64,000 nucleotides of DNA from Antedon bifida (Eukaryota; Echinodermata; Crinoidea; Comatulida; Antedonidae): positions 22,381,409-22,445,408 of the forward strand of contig OY727093.1 in NCBI GenBank assembly GCA_963402885.1, given 5' to 3'. The position numbers and the translations under genes are program-made. Positions 1 through 11,236 of the stretch are shown in pieces (position 1 is the first letter of the stretch; each line of letters starts with the position of its first letter). Below the pieces are notes generated by a model. It made no database searches. It was not told where the DNA came from and was given only the letters and a program-made list of their open reading frames with translations.

Positions 1-46
1 ATTTTCAATGTTTATTTTAAAACTACACTTTTTTTTATATTTAAAG

Positions 47-697
47 GAGACTTGGCACGCAAGAAATGGGCCAACATCAGGGATGCTTACAGCAGCAGTA
101 AACGAAAAGCTGCATCTAAAAGTGGAGATGCCAAAAAGTACATAAAGAAGTACAAATTCGAAGACATCTTGTCCTTTTTAAAACCATTTATCCAACACAG
201 AGAGTAAGTAAAATCTAATAATAATAATTAATTCAATTCTGTATAAATAGTAAACAACATAATATATTTACTAAACAAATGAACATTTTGCCTGTGGTTC
301 AAATGTATATATCACATCAAAGGTAATATAAGTCTGTAGACCATTAACAATTGTTTTTCATTTCAGGACTTCAAGTAACCTCAATAGTCCGAGTGAACAA
401 TTAAGTAAAAGCAATATTATTATTAGTGATGAGGACATTCCAGACTTGCCACACACATCAACACAAAAACCCACACCAAAAAAAAGAAAGTTACCAGATG
501 ACAGTGACAGTGTTGACATTGACAAATCAATTTTGAAGTATCTGGAAGATCAGAAAGAAAACAAGAAGGACGACATTCATTGTTTTTTTTTGTCAATGGC
601 TGAAATTTTAAGAAAACTGCCTGAAAGGGCCAGGGCTGACATCCGATTTAAAATTCACAAATTGGTTCATGAGGCTGAGATAGAGTATTTGTTTTAG
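47..697 (+). CDS. MADF-BESS protein of copy A, exons 2-3 (5' part outside window)
   Basis: Exons are 47-203 and 367-697; the 163-bp intron has a GTAAGT donor and a TTTCAG acceptor. Exon 2 gives the second half of a MADF domain (KKWANIRDAY, then a Lys-rich stretch). Exon 3 gives an acidic and Ser-rich linker, a basic PKKRK cluster that could be a nuclear signal, and a C-terminal BESS-like motif (FFLSMAEILRKLP), ending in TAG at 697. The first exon, seen in copies B and C, would lie to the left of the window. A possible AATAAA lies at 834-839. MADF-BESS proteins bind DNA through MADF and self-associate through BESS; in Harbinger elements a second, SANT/Myb/MADF-type protein typically helps the transposase reach the nucleus and the transposon ends. 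Confidence 0.85.
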
Positions 698-1314
698 GTT
701 TTGAATTTTATTGTTAAATTTTACTTTATTTTATAAAAATAATTGTATATAAATTGATTATTATTATTGTTCCACAACACTTTCGGGTTGTTGAAAAATG
801 TTGTTTTTGTACATTAACAACATTGACGAGAAAAATAAATTAACTTGTATTTTTCCGGGATGACACAATATCTTTAAAATTGCAGTATTTTAAATATTTT
901 AATTTAGCTGGCAATACTTCAAAGAAGGCAATTAAAATAACCGTTTTTTAATTTTGAATTAACCAGTGTTGAGTCTCCTTTGTTTGAGTATTTATTACTT
1001 AACTTTTATTTCATTTTTTAAAAAAAATAACAAAATAATCTCACAGCAATATTAATGCCGAAAATGTGGGGTTACTGATCAGTAGTAGTCTAGGCCTAGG
1101 TCTATAATAATTAGTTGTACAGTAACTCACCCTAGTCTTGTAGTAGTAGTACTACTATTAGGCTTACTGCTACTACTAGGCCTAGGCTGTTACTAAAGTA
1201 GGTACTACTGTACCCTAGACGCTAGAGAGGCCTGCTCTAGCTAGGGGCCTGTAGTACTAACTAATTATGATTAGTGCTCAATTAATTTATTATATTTAAG
1301 AATTATATACTTAC

Positions 1315-1616
1315 CTAAGACATATTGCTAGCCTTTCCTTTGCACTTACACTCTTTCTAAAGAAGGTGTCTTCCTTTTGTATTTTACCTCGTACCAAGTC
1401 TAAAATAGTATAGAACTGTTGCTCTGACATTCTGAAGTATTCATAAAATTTGTCTTCATGAGAAGACAATTCTCTGAACAATGTATGGAATTCCCCATAC
1501 ATTGGCCTAGATTCATTGATTGGGTGTACCCACAATCTACGTCTTTTTTGTCGACGTTTTTGTCTTCTTAATAACAAATACATCAGAAGTACTTCTTCGC
1601 TCTCGTCTGCCATCAT
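1315..1616 (-). CDS. Harbinger transposase of copy A, exon 1 only in window
   Basis: This is the 302-nt first coding exon, identical in protein to copies B and C. It starts at the ATG ending at 1616 and ends with a CTTAG|GTAAGT donor at 1315/1314. It encodes about 100 residues: an acidic start, a very basic stretch (RRQKRRQKRRR), and a helical region reaching LAICLR. That region joins the YLATGDSY of exon 2 in the other copies. Exon 2 lies outside the window. The reverse-frame open stretch here is a shadow. Confidence 0.85.
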
Positions 1617-1780
1617 GTAATTTTAACTTTAATTACGTACATACAACAACTTTTTCTAACCGTTGGGGGCGTCATCACAACGAAACGATTTCGGTTGAAG
1701 TGTGACCGCGATTGAGAACGATAAGTCACGACCGATATTTCACGTCCGATAGTTATCGGTTAGGTGTGACCGGGCCTTTA

Positions 1781-3220
1781 CACAACAAAGAGTTACAGGA
1801 CATAGAAACTGTCGACAAGTGGACACAAAGGGAAATCTTACCGGATTCCAATCTCTGGTAATACATGTCTCTGGTAAAAATATCTTGTCGAAGCATCAAA
1901 TTGCAGGGATGGGAGATGTTCTATCACTGGTCATTAAATGTTATATTTACACCGAAATTGTGTTCCTTTAGCTATTTTCCCTTCCTTTTTGACATTAACA
2001 GTGGCATCCATATACAGAAGAGCTATGAATTACGTTTGCCCGTTACTCATTCCCTGTGTTGACGTACTAAGAGAGCTGGAGTAACAGTTGGAGCGTACCA
2101 CTGACAGAACACGCCACAGAATGCTCAAACGTATAAAATCCGTACGTATAATTACTGTATTATTATTTACATTACAATTTATTCTAACTCCTAGTATTGC
2201 ATCTCGCATAACACTCAATCTCCTTATCATCACAATAATATATGCGTACAACATTTTAGCCAAATAATAAAGTCTAGAACTCTAGTAGTATGGTCAATGG
2301 TATATTATTAAGTACAGTACTAAACACCCTAACGCCATAATATTTTAAAATTGCCGAAGGATATTCTTCCGCCACAAGTACGTATATTCATTTTAACACC
2401 TAAATAAGTTCCTTAAATCTTAAAATATTTTCTTTTTATATCACTAACATACCCATTCCGTTTACATACATAGTTTCCTACTTGCATCACTCTTTTTACA
2501 TTTTACAAACATACTTGTATTTGTCTCTTTACACTTATTCTTTAACACTCATATATGTTTACATATAATATTTTCTACTTGTATTATTTCTTTATAAATA
2601 TTATCTCTTAACACAATGTTAGTTTTATTTTACACACTTATTTACATACATATTTTCTTTACATAGTTCATTAATATTATATATTTTTCCTATCAACCTT
2701 GTTTTTATATTCTGTTTACATACATTCACTTGTGTTCATTTCTTTCATATATTATCCCGTTTTCATATTATCCCTTAACACAAAATAACACATTTTTTTC
2801 CAATTTAACTTTATTTACACACCTACTTGTAATTTTTTTTCACAACACAATCATAATTTAACATTAAAAAAAAAACTATTCTTTTCCTTTTACAAACATT
2901 TTCTTGTTTAAATGTTTGCATGACGAATAAGTTTTGCAATACCAAAAGAAAATAAAGTATGGTTGACAACAGCTGTCCTCTGAGAATGCTTGGGCAATTA
3001 AAAATGAATCCAATATAATAGTAACTGTCAAGATTAGGTAATCACAATAGACTGACGTGGTGTGACCAAGTCGATGAGGGCGTGATCTGATCAAAACAAT
3101 GGCATGATTATTTCAGTTTAATAGAAATTAATAAATATGTAATGTAATGTAATGCGATATTTATATAGCGCTATTTCATGGACTTAGATGTTACACCTTT
3201 TCAACAACATTCTTCTCCCC
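1781..3220. other. Non-coding spacer between copies A and B
   Basis: This spacer is about 1.4 kb, AT-rich, with no open frame or domain I can support. Positions 2400-2860 are dominated by short TTACATAC/TTTTTAC-like runs. Near 3141-3155 there is a small ATGTA tandem just before a TTATATAGCGC motif that recurs elsewhere in the window (near 44,775), suggesting remnants of repeats. Confidence 0.6.
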
Positions 3221-3387
3221 TTAAGGCCCGGTCACACCTAACCGATAACTATCGGACGTGAAATATCGGTCGTGACTTATCGTTCTCAATCGCGGTCACA
3301 CTTCAACCGAAATCGTTTCGTTGTGATGACGCCCCCAACGGTTAGAAAAAGTTGTTGTTGTATGTACGTAATTAAAGTTAAAATTAC

Positions 3388-6090
3388 ATGATGGCAGACG
3401 AGAGCGAAGAAGTACTTCTGATGTATTTGTTATTAAGAAGACAAAAACGTCGACAAAAAAGACGTAGATTGTGGGTACACCCAATCAATGAATCTAGGCC
3501 AATGTATGGGGAATTCCATACATTGTTCAGAGAATTGTCTTCTCATGAAGACAAATTTTATGAATACTTCAGAATGTCAGAGCAACAGTTCTATACTATT
3601 TTAGACTTGGTACGAGGTAAAATACAAAAGGAAGACACCTTCTTTAGAAAGAGTGTAAGTGCAAAGGAAAGGCTAGCAATATGTCTTAGGTAAGTATATA
3701 ATTCTTAAATATAATAAATTAATTGAGCACTAATCATAATTAGTTAGTACTACAGGCCCCTAGCTAGAGCAGGCCTCTCTAGCGTCTAGGGTACAGTAGT
3801 ACCTACTTTAGTAACAGCCTAGGCCTAGTAGTAGCAGTAGGCCTAATAGTAGTACTACTACTACAAGACTAGGGTGAGTTACTGTACAACTAATTATTAT
3901 AGACCTAGGCCTAGACTACTACTGATCAGTAACCCCACATTTTCGGCATTAATATTGCTGTGAGATTATTTTGTTATTTTTTTTAAAAAATGAAATAAAA
4001 GTTAAGTAATAAATACTCAAACAAAGGAGACTCAACACTGGTTAATTCAAAATTAAAAAACGGTTTAATTGCCTTCTTTGAAGTATTGCCAGCTAAATTA
4101 AAATATTTAAAATACTGCAATTTTAAAGATATTGTGTCATCCCGGAAAAATACAAGTTAATTTATTTTTCTCGTCAATGTTGTTAATGTACAAAAACAAC
4201 ATTTTTCAACAACCCGAAAGTGTTGTGGAACAATAATAATAATCAATTTATATACAATTATTTTTATAAAATAAAGTAAAATTTAACAATAAAATTCAAA
4301 ACCTAAAACAAATACTCTATCTCAGCCTCATGAACCAATTTGTGAATTTTAAATCGGATGTCAGCCCTGGCCCTTTCAGGCAGTTTTCTTAAAATTTCAG
4401 CCATTGACAAAAAAAAACAATGAATGTCGTCCTTCTTGTTTTCTTTCTGATCTTCCAGATACTTCAAAATTGATTTGTCAATGTCAACACTGTCACTGTC
4501 ATCTGGTAACTTTCTTTTTTTTGGTGTGGGTTTTTGTGTTGATGTGTGTGGCAAGTCTGGAATGTCCTCATCACTAATAATAATATTGCTTTTACTTAAT
4601 TGTTCACTCGGACTATTGAGGTTACTTGAAGTCCTGAAATGAAAAACAATTGTTAATGGTCTACAGACTTATATTACCTTTGATGTGATATATACATTTG
4701 AACCACAGGCAAAATGTTCATTTGTTTAGTAAATATATTATGTTGTTTACTATTTATACAGAATTGAATTAATTATTATTATTAGATTTTACTTACTCTC
4801 TGTGTTGGATAAATGGTTTTAAAAAGGACAAGATGTCTTCGAATTTGTACTTCTTTATGTACTTTTTGGCATCTCCACTTTTAGATGCAGCTTTTCGTTT
4901 ACTGCTGCTGTAAGCATCCCTGATGTTGGCCCATTTCTTGCGTGCCAAGTCTCCTTTAAATATAAAAAAAAGTGTAGTTTTAAAATAAACATTGAAAATA
5001 TAAATATCATGTAAACAGCTACTGTAGTACAACTAATTAATAGTTACAATAAACATTATTTATCTATTTTTTTTTGTGTTGAAACGTTATACAAATCAAC
5101 TGTCAACACATTGCATACTGCACATTACATTTTAAAGTCAAGTAATAAATTAAAACCATTTATCTTTTTTTTTACAGATACTTGGCTACTGGAGACTCGT
5201 ACAAAACTATTTCTTTTAGTTACAGAGTCGGAAAATCAACCATTGTCAACATTGTGCCTGAGGTGTGTGATGCTATTTGGCAATGCATGCACCCTCAATA
5301 TATGCCTGTTCCAACAGAAAATGAATGGAAAGAAGTAGCAGCTGCATTCGAAACAAGGTGGCAGTTCCCAAACTGTGTTGGGGCAATAGATGGGAAACAT
5401 GTTGTTATTCAAGCCCCACCAAATACAGGATCAACCTTCTTCAATTACAAAGGTACTTTTTCTGTAGTACTGATGGCTCTGGTAGATGCCATGTACCGTT
5501 TCATACTGATTGATGTTGGAGCATATGGTTCCCAAAGTGACGCTGGAATATTTGCAAAAAGTGCAATGGGCAAAGCGATACAAGCCCATCAATTGGCTTT
5601 TCCAGCTGATAAAGCATTGCCAAATGCACCAGAGCTTGGTAAAGTTCCCTATGTCATTGTTGGGGATGAGGCATTTCCACTGAAATCAAATATTATGAGA
5701 CCTTATCCTGGCAGTGAACTTGATGACAGCAAACGAATATACAACTACAGACTTTCTAGAGCCCGGAGGATAGTGGAAAATGCATTTGGCATTTTGGCAG
5801 CAAGGTGGCGTGTCTACCAAAGGCGGATGCAATTACAGCAACACAATGTGGACAAAATAATCAAGGCTACATGTGTACTGCACAATTTTTTACAGAAGAC
5901 GGGTGATATCAATGCACAAGTAGATGCTCAAAGGTCTGCACATCATAAAGTCATACAGAACCTGCGTTTAACAGGAAATCATGCCTCAAATGACGCAATA
6001 GCAGTCAGGCACACATTCAAAGAGTACTTTATGTCACCAGCGGGTGAAGTGCCATGGCAAAGGGATGCTTGTTTTGGCAAAGCAGTTTAA
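3388..6090 (+). CDS. Harbinger DDE transposase, copy B
   Basis: Two exons, 3388-3689 and 5178-6090, give 404 residues in one frame. The 1,488-bp intron has an AG|GTAAGT donor and a T-rich TTTTTACAG acceptor. Exon 1 starts with MMADESEEV and a basic stretch. The catalytic domain (DDE_Tnp_4 type) follows in exon 2: RYLATGDSY across the splice, GAIDGKHV with D172, GAYGSQSDAGIF, VGDEAFPL with D264, and RRIVENAFGIL with E301. The last two are 36 residues apart, the spacing expected for this superfamily. CVLHNFL with N337 follows. Length is normal for a Harbinger transposase. An AATAAA lies at 6104-6109, 14 nt after the stop. No stop or frameshift is visible, so the enzyme may be functional. The intron contains two MADF exons on the other strand. 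Confidence 0.93.
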
Positions 6091-8122
6091 TTATTCATAA
6101 TGAAATAAAAGTAGATAAAATGAGAAACATTCAATATTATTAATTAATAATGTTATAATAATGCCTAACAAAAAATGGTTTACATATGAATCTCTTGGTG
6201 CAAATTTTGCAACCAAACAGTGATTTTTAATATGTACCTATTGAGCTGTTTATCTACTTATAGGTTCATACCAAGTTCATGCAACCCAAGTCTTGTCATC
6301 GTCCATTATATAGAAGGGGGGTCAACCATTATGACTACAACTAATTTCCACAATTATTGATTACATGTTTTAACCAAAGAAATTAAAATGACATAAACTA
6401 GTATAGTATGAACATTTCCAGACTTCGTAATAATTACCATCTATTAATTAAACAGGTCACAGCAAGATAAACATAACCATTACCCGAGTGATAAATGGTA
6501 GATCCCAGCTCGCTGGCATTCAAACATAGGTATCTTAATTTTGCAATTGTGAATATAAAAACGACATATAGAACTAAATAACACCTAATAATTGTTCCTT
6601 ATATATCAAACATTAGAATGATATAAAAATTAAAATGCTACTTACAAATTATATAATGAAAAATTAACCCCAAACTTAGCTACAATCCAACGGTCTGTCA
6701 AGTGAAGGCTTGATAACACAGGCAAACCCTATTTGAATTTTGCCGCGATTTTTTAGATTTTTTAGATTTTTTCAAAATAGATTTTGCTATTTTGACACAG
6801 TCTATTTTAAGCCAATGCTCATAAGAAAAGTATGTAAGGAATCTATGAATATTCAGCTTTCTTTTAAAAAACTAACCAAAATGATTGATGACATACAAGT
6901 GATCTTAAATTGCAAATAAAACACTGTGGTACTTTAGAAAATAGGTAAAAAATTGACCTCACACTGTCAGCGGGCAATGGATGGTGAGTTTTAAAACGTA
7001 AAATGACACATACTTTTTTTAACTTTACAATTTCAAACATATATAACAATGTTCAGTATTGTCTACAGTTTATTTTGAGCTACTAACCAAAAGAATCCGA
7101 TTTATAATAGCCGAGATATTTAGGTGGGAACATGAAAATCAAGTGTTTTGTAGAATATCACGGTGCGAAATCAGTGGTATTAATGTCCCAGTGGAGTGTG
7201 TTGAGGCAATTTAGCTATTTCGTTGCTCAAGAGATTCATATGTTTGCTGTAACATTGTGGGACGGTTGTAAAAAAGTTTTTTGTCATTAAATATGTTATG
7301 TTTAAAATAATTTCATATCATAGTAATATATTTTAGTTTTAAATTACATTTCAGAGTTGGGAAAAAACATCATTTTATTATTTTAATATATTTTAAATAA
7401 TGATATGGCTTTGGTAAACTTGAATATATTTGTTAATGTTGTTGTTGAATAAAATCTATTGTGAAGGTTATTATGCAATATTACTATAGTACTAGCCTAG
7501 GCCTAGTATTGATATTCTATTAATTATTCGAGAGTAATAATATATTTGTTAATGTTGTAAATTTAATAAAATCTATTGTGAAGATTATTATGCAATATTA
7601 CTATAGTACTAGGCCTAGCCTAGGCCTAGTAGTATTGATATTCTATTAATTATTCGAGAGGATTATAATATATTTGTTAATGTTGTAAATTTAATAAAAA
7701 TCTATTGTGAAGATTATTATGCAATATTACTACTAGTATTTTTATTATTTTTCATTTCATAAACCATATTCTGTGGCCTACGCTTACTAGTTAGGCCAAG
7801 TTGGTCCACCAAATGATAATTGGTTCACTGCCCGCCGTAGTCGTACACGTGCGCGCGTGCTGACTGACATCTGCAGACTACTGTCTACTCTACATCACTA
7901 GGCTAGACCTAGAAGAAATTACAGACGCGCGCCTAGCCTGGAATAATAGCTGTTAGTTAATCACTTACCAGTCATTCCAACCCTCTCGCCAATCTCGTTC
8001 CATATATCATTTTTTTTAATTTTGTTTTTGTATTCGGCGTGTCCCTTGTCATACAGAACTGTGTTTAGTTGAACGTTCAAAATCAGTGTTTCCAAAACAA
8101 CGTCTGATGTTGTGTCAGCCAT
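4303..8122 (-). CDS. MADF-BESS accessory protein, copy B
   Basis: Three exons on the - strand: 7969-8122 (ATG at 8122), 4797-4953 and 4303-4633 (TAG at 4303). They total 642 nt, or 213 residues, in one frame with GT-AG splices. Exon 1 carries the first half of a MADF domain (LYDKGHAEYKNKIKK, DIWNEIGERVGMTG). Exon 2 gives the second half (KKWANIRDAY). Exon 3 gives an acidic linker, a PKKRK cluster and a BESS-like C-terminus from about residue 170. MADF is a Myb/SANT-related DNA-binding fold; BESS mediates protein contacts. By analogy with other Harbinger elements it should be the second protein needed for transposition. The first exon is shorter than the usual gene-finding cutoff; I found it from its ATG, donor phase and fit to the MADF fold. 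Its 3.0-kb intron 1 encloses transposase exon 2 and the nested element. Confidence 0.9.
6183..7242. mobile_element. 1.06-kb non-autonomous DNA element nested in copy B
   Basis: This element is present in B and absent from C, where the flanks read GGTTTATTTGCTG without it. It has 15-bp perfect inverted ends, CATATGAATCTCTTG, or 16 bp if the bordering A and T are included. It has no coding potential I can support; the small open frame inside on the - strand has no recognisable content. No clean target duplication is visible: B reads TTTA before the element and TTTG after it. It lies in MADF intron 1 and so interrupts no exon. Confidence 0.85.
7415..7745. repeat. ~120-bp tandem repeat inside copy B
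   Basis: About 2.7 units of an AT-rich sequence, each with TATATTTGTTAATGTTGT, AATAAAATCTATTGTGAAG and TTATGCAATATTACTA, with CTAGGCCTAG palindromes between units. The same array occurs in copy C (about 11,506-11,825), so it belongs to the transposon. It lies in MADF intron 1, between transposase exon 2 and MADF exon 1. Confidence 0.8.
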
Positions 8123-8213
8123 CGCGCCACAGAGGAGGAGAGGAGAGGAGGAGTGGAGAAATTCACTGTTGATGACAGGTATGACGTACCATCATCTGAT
8201 TGGCTAAAAACAA

Positions 8214-8383
8214 AATTATCGGGCGATACAAAAAAAAAATCGCTATAGAAGCCATTCGACCGATTTGGCTCCCGATGACCGTCTCGATTATCGCTCTAGT
8301 GTGACCGCCCCCGCTGTTATGCACTATACCGATATTTTTGTATCGATATCGGTCTAAAATATCGGTAAGGTGTGACCGGGCCT
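8214..8383. promoter_or_regulatory. Sub-terminal TATCG/CGAT motif cluster at the right end of copy B
   Basis: The last ~170 bp of B (repeated in C at 12,301-12,469) hold many TATCG, CGATA and CGATATCGG motifs in both orientations: TTATCGGGCGATA, AATCGCTATAG, ATTATCGCT, GTATCGATATCGG, AATATCGGTAAGG. The left end has a matching set within 3240-3290 (CGATAACTATCGG, AATATCGGTCG, CTTATCG). I infer binding sites for the transposase and/or the MADF protein. They also lie upstream of MADF exon 1 and could act as its promoter region. Confidence 0.45.
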
Positions 8384-8529
8384 TTACCGATAACTATCGG
8401 ACGTGAAATATCGGTCGTGACTTATCGTTCTCAATCGCGGTCACACTTCAACCGAAATCGTTTCGTTGTGATGACGCCCCCAACGGTTAGAAAAAGTTGT
8501 TGTATGTACGTAATTAAAGTTAAAATTAC

Positions 8530-11236
8530 ATGATGGCAGACGAGAGCGAAGAAGTACTTCTGATGTATTTGTTATTAAGAAGACAAAAACGTCGACAAAA
8601 AAGACGTAGATTGTGGGTACACCCAATCAATGAATCTAGGCCAATGTATGGGGAATTCCATACATTGTTCAGAGAATTGTCTTCTCATGAAGACAAATTT
8701 TATGAATACTTCAGAATGTCAGAGCAACAGTTCTATACTATTTTAGACTTGGTACGAGGTAAAATACAAAAGGAAGACACCTTCTTTAGAAAGAGTGTAA
8801 GTGCAAAGGAAAGGCTAGCAATATGTCTTAGGTAAGTATATAATTCTTAAATATAATAAATTAATTGAGCACTAATCATAATTAGTTAGTACTACAGGCC
8901 CCTAGCTAGAGCAGGCCTCTCTAGCGTCTAGGGTACAGTAGTACCTACTTTAGTAACAGCCTAGGCCTAGTAGTAGCAGTAAGCCTAATAGTAGTACTAC
9001 TACTACAAGACTAGGGTGAGTTACTGTACAACTAATTATTATAGACCTAGGCCTAGACTACTACTGATCAGTAACCCCACATTTTCGGCATTAATATTGC
9101 TGTGAGATTATTTTGTTATTTTTTTTAAAAAATGAAATAAAAGTTAAGTAATAAATACTCAAACAAAGGAGACTCAACACTGGTTAATTCAAAATTAAAA
9201 AACGGTTATTTTAATTGCCTTCTTTGAAGTATTGCCAGCTAAATTAAAATATTTAAAATACTGCAATTTTAAAGATATTGTGTCATCCCGGAAAAATACA
9301 AGTTAATTTATTTTTCTCGTCAATGTTGTTAATGTACAAAAACAACATTTTTCAACAACCCGAAAGTGTTGTGGAACAATAATAATAATCAATTTATATA
9401 CAATTATTTTTATAAAATAAAGTAAAATTTAACAATAAAATTCAAAACCTAAAACAAATACTCTATCTCAGCCTCATGAACCAATTTGTGAATTTTAAAT
9501 CGGATGTCAGCCCTGGCCCTTTCAGGCAGTTTTCTTAAAATTTCAGCCATTGACAAAAAAAAACAATGAATGTCGTCCTTCTTGTTTTCTTTCTGATCTT
9601 CCAGATACTTCAAAATTGATTTGTCAATGTCAACACTGTCACTGTCATCTGGTAACTTTCTTTTTTTTGGTGTGGGTTTTTGTGTTGATGTGTGTGGCAA
9701 GTCTGGAATGTCCTCATCACTAATAATAATATTGCTTTTACTTAATTGTTCACTCGGACTATTGAGGTTACTTGAAGTCCTGAAATGAAAAACAATTGTT
9801 AATGGTCTACAGACTTATATTACCTTTGATGTGATATATACATTTGAACCACAGGCAAAATGTTCATTTGTTTAGTAAATATATTATGTTGTTTACTATT
9901 TATACAGAATTGAATTAATTATTATTATTAGATTTTACTTACTCTCTGTGTTGGATAAATGGTTTTAAAAAGGACAAGATGTCTTCGAATTTGTACTTCT
10001 TTATGTACTTTTTGGCATCTCCACTTTTAGATGCAGCTTTTCGTTTACTGCTGCTGTAAGCATCCCTGATGTTGGCCCATTTCTTGCGTGCCAAGTCTCC
10101 TTTAAATATAAAAAAAAGTGTAGTTTTAAAATAAACATTGAAAATATAAATATCATGTAAACAGCTACTGTAGTACAACTAATTAATAGTTACAATAAAC
10201 ATTATTTATCTATTTTTTTTTGTGTTGAAACGTTATACAAATCAACTGTCAACACATTGCATACTGCACATTACATTTTAAAGTCAAGTAATAAATTAAA
10301 ACCATTTATCTTTTTTTTTACAGATACTTGGCTACTGGAGACTCGTACAAAACTATTTCTTTTAGTTACAGAGTCGGAAAATCAACCATTGTCAACATTG
10401 TGCCTGAGGTGTGTGATGCTATTTGGCAATGCATGCACCCTCAATATATGCCTGTTCCAACAGAAAATGAATGGAAAGAAGTAGCAGCTGCATTCGAAAC
10501 AAGGTGGCAGTTCCCAAACTGTGTTGGGGCAATAGATGGGAAACATGTTGTTATTCAAGCCCCACCAAATACAGGATCAACCTTCTTCAATTACAAAGGT
10601 ACTTTTTCTGTAGTACTGATGGCTCTGGTAGATGCCATGTACCGTTTCATACTGATTGATGTTGGAGCATATGGTTCCCAAAGTGACGCTGGAATATTTG
10701 CAAAAAGTGCAATGGGCAAAGCGATACAAGCCCATCAATTGGCTTTTCCAGCTGATAAAGCATTGCCAAATGCACCAGAGCTTGGTAAAGTTCCCTATGT
10801 CATTGTTGGGGATGAGGCATTTCCACTGAAATCAAATATTATGAGACCTTATCCTGGCAGTGAACTTGATGACAGCAAACGAATATACAACTACAGACTT
10901 TCTAGAGCCCGGAGGATAGTGGAAAATGCATTTGGCATTTTGGCAGCAAGGTGGCGTGTCTACCAAAGGCGGATGCAATTACAGCAACACAATGTGGACA
11001 AAATAATCAAGGCTACATGTGTACTGCACAAATTTTTACAGAAGACGGGTGATATCAATGCACAAGTAGATGCTCAAAGGTCTGCACATCATAAAGTCAT
11101 ACAGAACCTGCGTTTAACAGGAAATCATGCCTCAAATGACGCAATAGCAGTCAGGCACACATTCAAAGAGTACTTTATGTCACCAGCGGGTGAAGTGCCA
11201 TGGCAAAGGGATGCTTGTTTTGGCAAAGCAGTTTAA
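8530..11236 (+). CDS. Harbinger DDE transposase, copy C
   Basis: Exons 8530-8831 and 10,324-11,236 give 404 residues, with splice sites identical to copy B. The catalytic motifs (GAIDGKHV, VGDEAFPL, VENAFGIL) are intact. The one protein difference from B that I see is N337K, turning CVLHNFL into CVLHKFL. That Asn sits in a motif that is well conserved in the superfamily, so copy C may have reduced activity. An AATAAA follows the stop closely, as in B. The intron again contains MADF exons 2 and 3 on the opposite strand. Confidence 0.92.

Larger units (their letters stand above)
1..1777 (-). mobile_element. Harbinger-type transposon, copy A (partial, inverted)
   Basis: This is the transposase-exon-1 half of the same element as copies B and C, in the opposite orientation and cut by the window start. 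It holds MADF exons 2 and 3 on the + strand and transposase exon 1 on the - strand. It ends at 1777 in the terminal repeat (reverse of AGGCCCGGTCACACCTAACC), followed by TTA at 1778-1780, a plausible target duplication. Copy A agrees with C at two indels where B differs: it has the ATTT that B lacks near 4065, and it lacks the extra GTT that B has near 3355. B is therefore derived at both sites. The other end of A lies outside the window. Confidence 0.9.
3224..8383 (+). mobile_element. Harbinger-type transposon, copy B (complete, with nested insertion)
   Basis: The 5,160-bp element runs from AGGCCCGGTCACACC at the left to the inverted GGTGTGACCGGGCCT at the right, with TTA at 3221-3223 and again at 8384-8386. 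The 3-bp TTA duplication fits PIF/Harbinger. The inner sequence of the two ends differs after about 20-25 bp, but both are dense in TATCG/CGATA motifs. It encodes an intact transposase (+) and an intact MADF-BESS protein (-) whose exons interleave. A 1,060-bp element sits inside MADF intron 1 (6183-7242); without it the core is about 4.1 kb. Near identity with A and C indicates recent movement or duplication. Confidence 0.93.

Noticed and set aside
3296-3484. 62-codon frame opposite transposase exon 1 (also in copies A and C)
   Set aside because: Antisense shadow of exon 1; it runs from inside the exon to the terminal repeat and contains no domain.
5111-5513. Extra frames overlapping transposase exon 2
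   Set aside because: Alternative frames of the transposase exon; they include the intron's polypyrimidine tract and break the DDE motifs.
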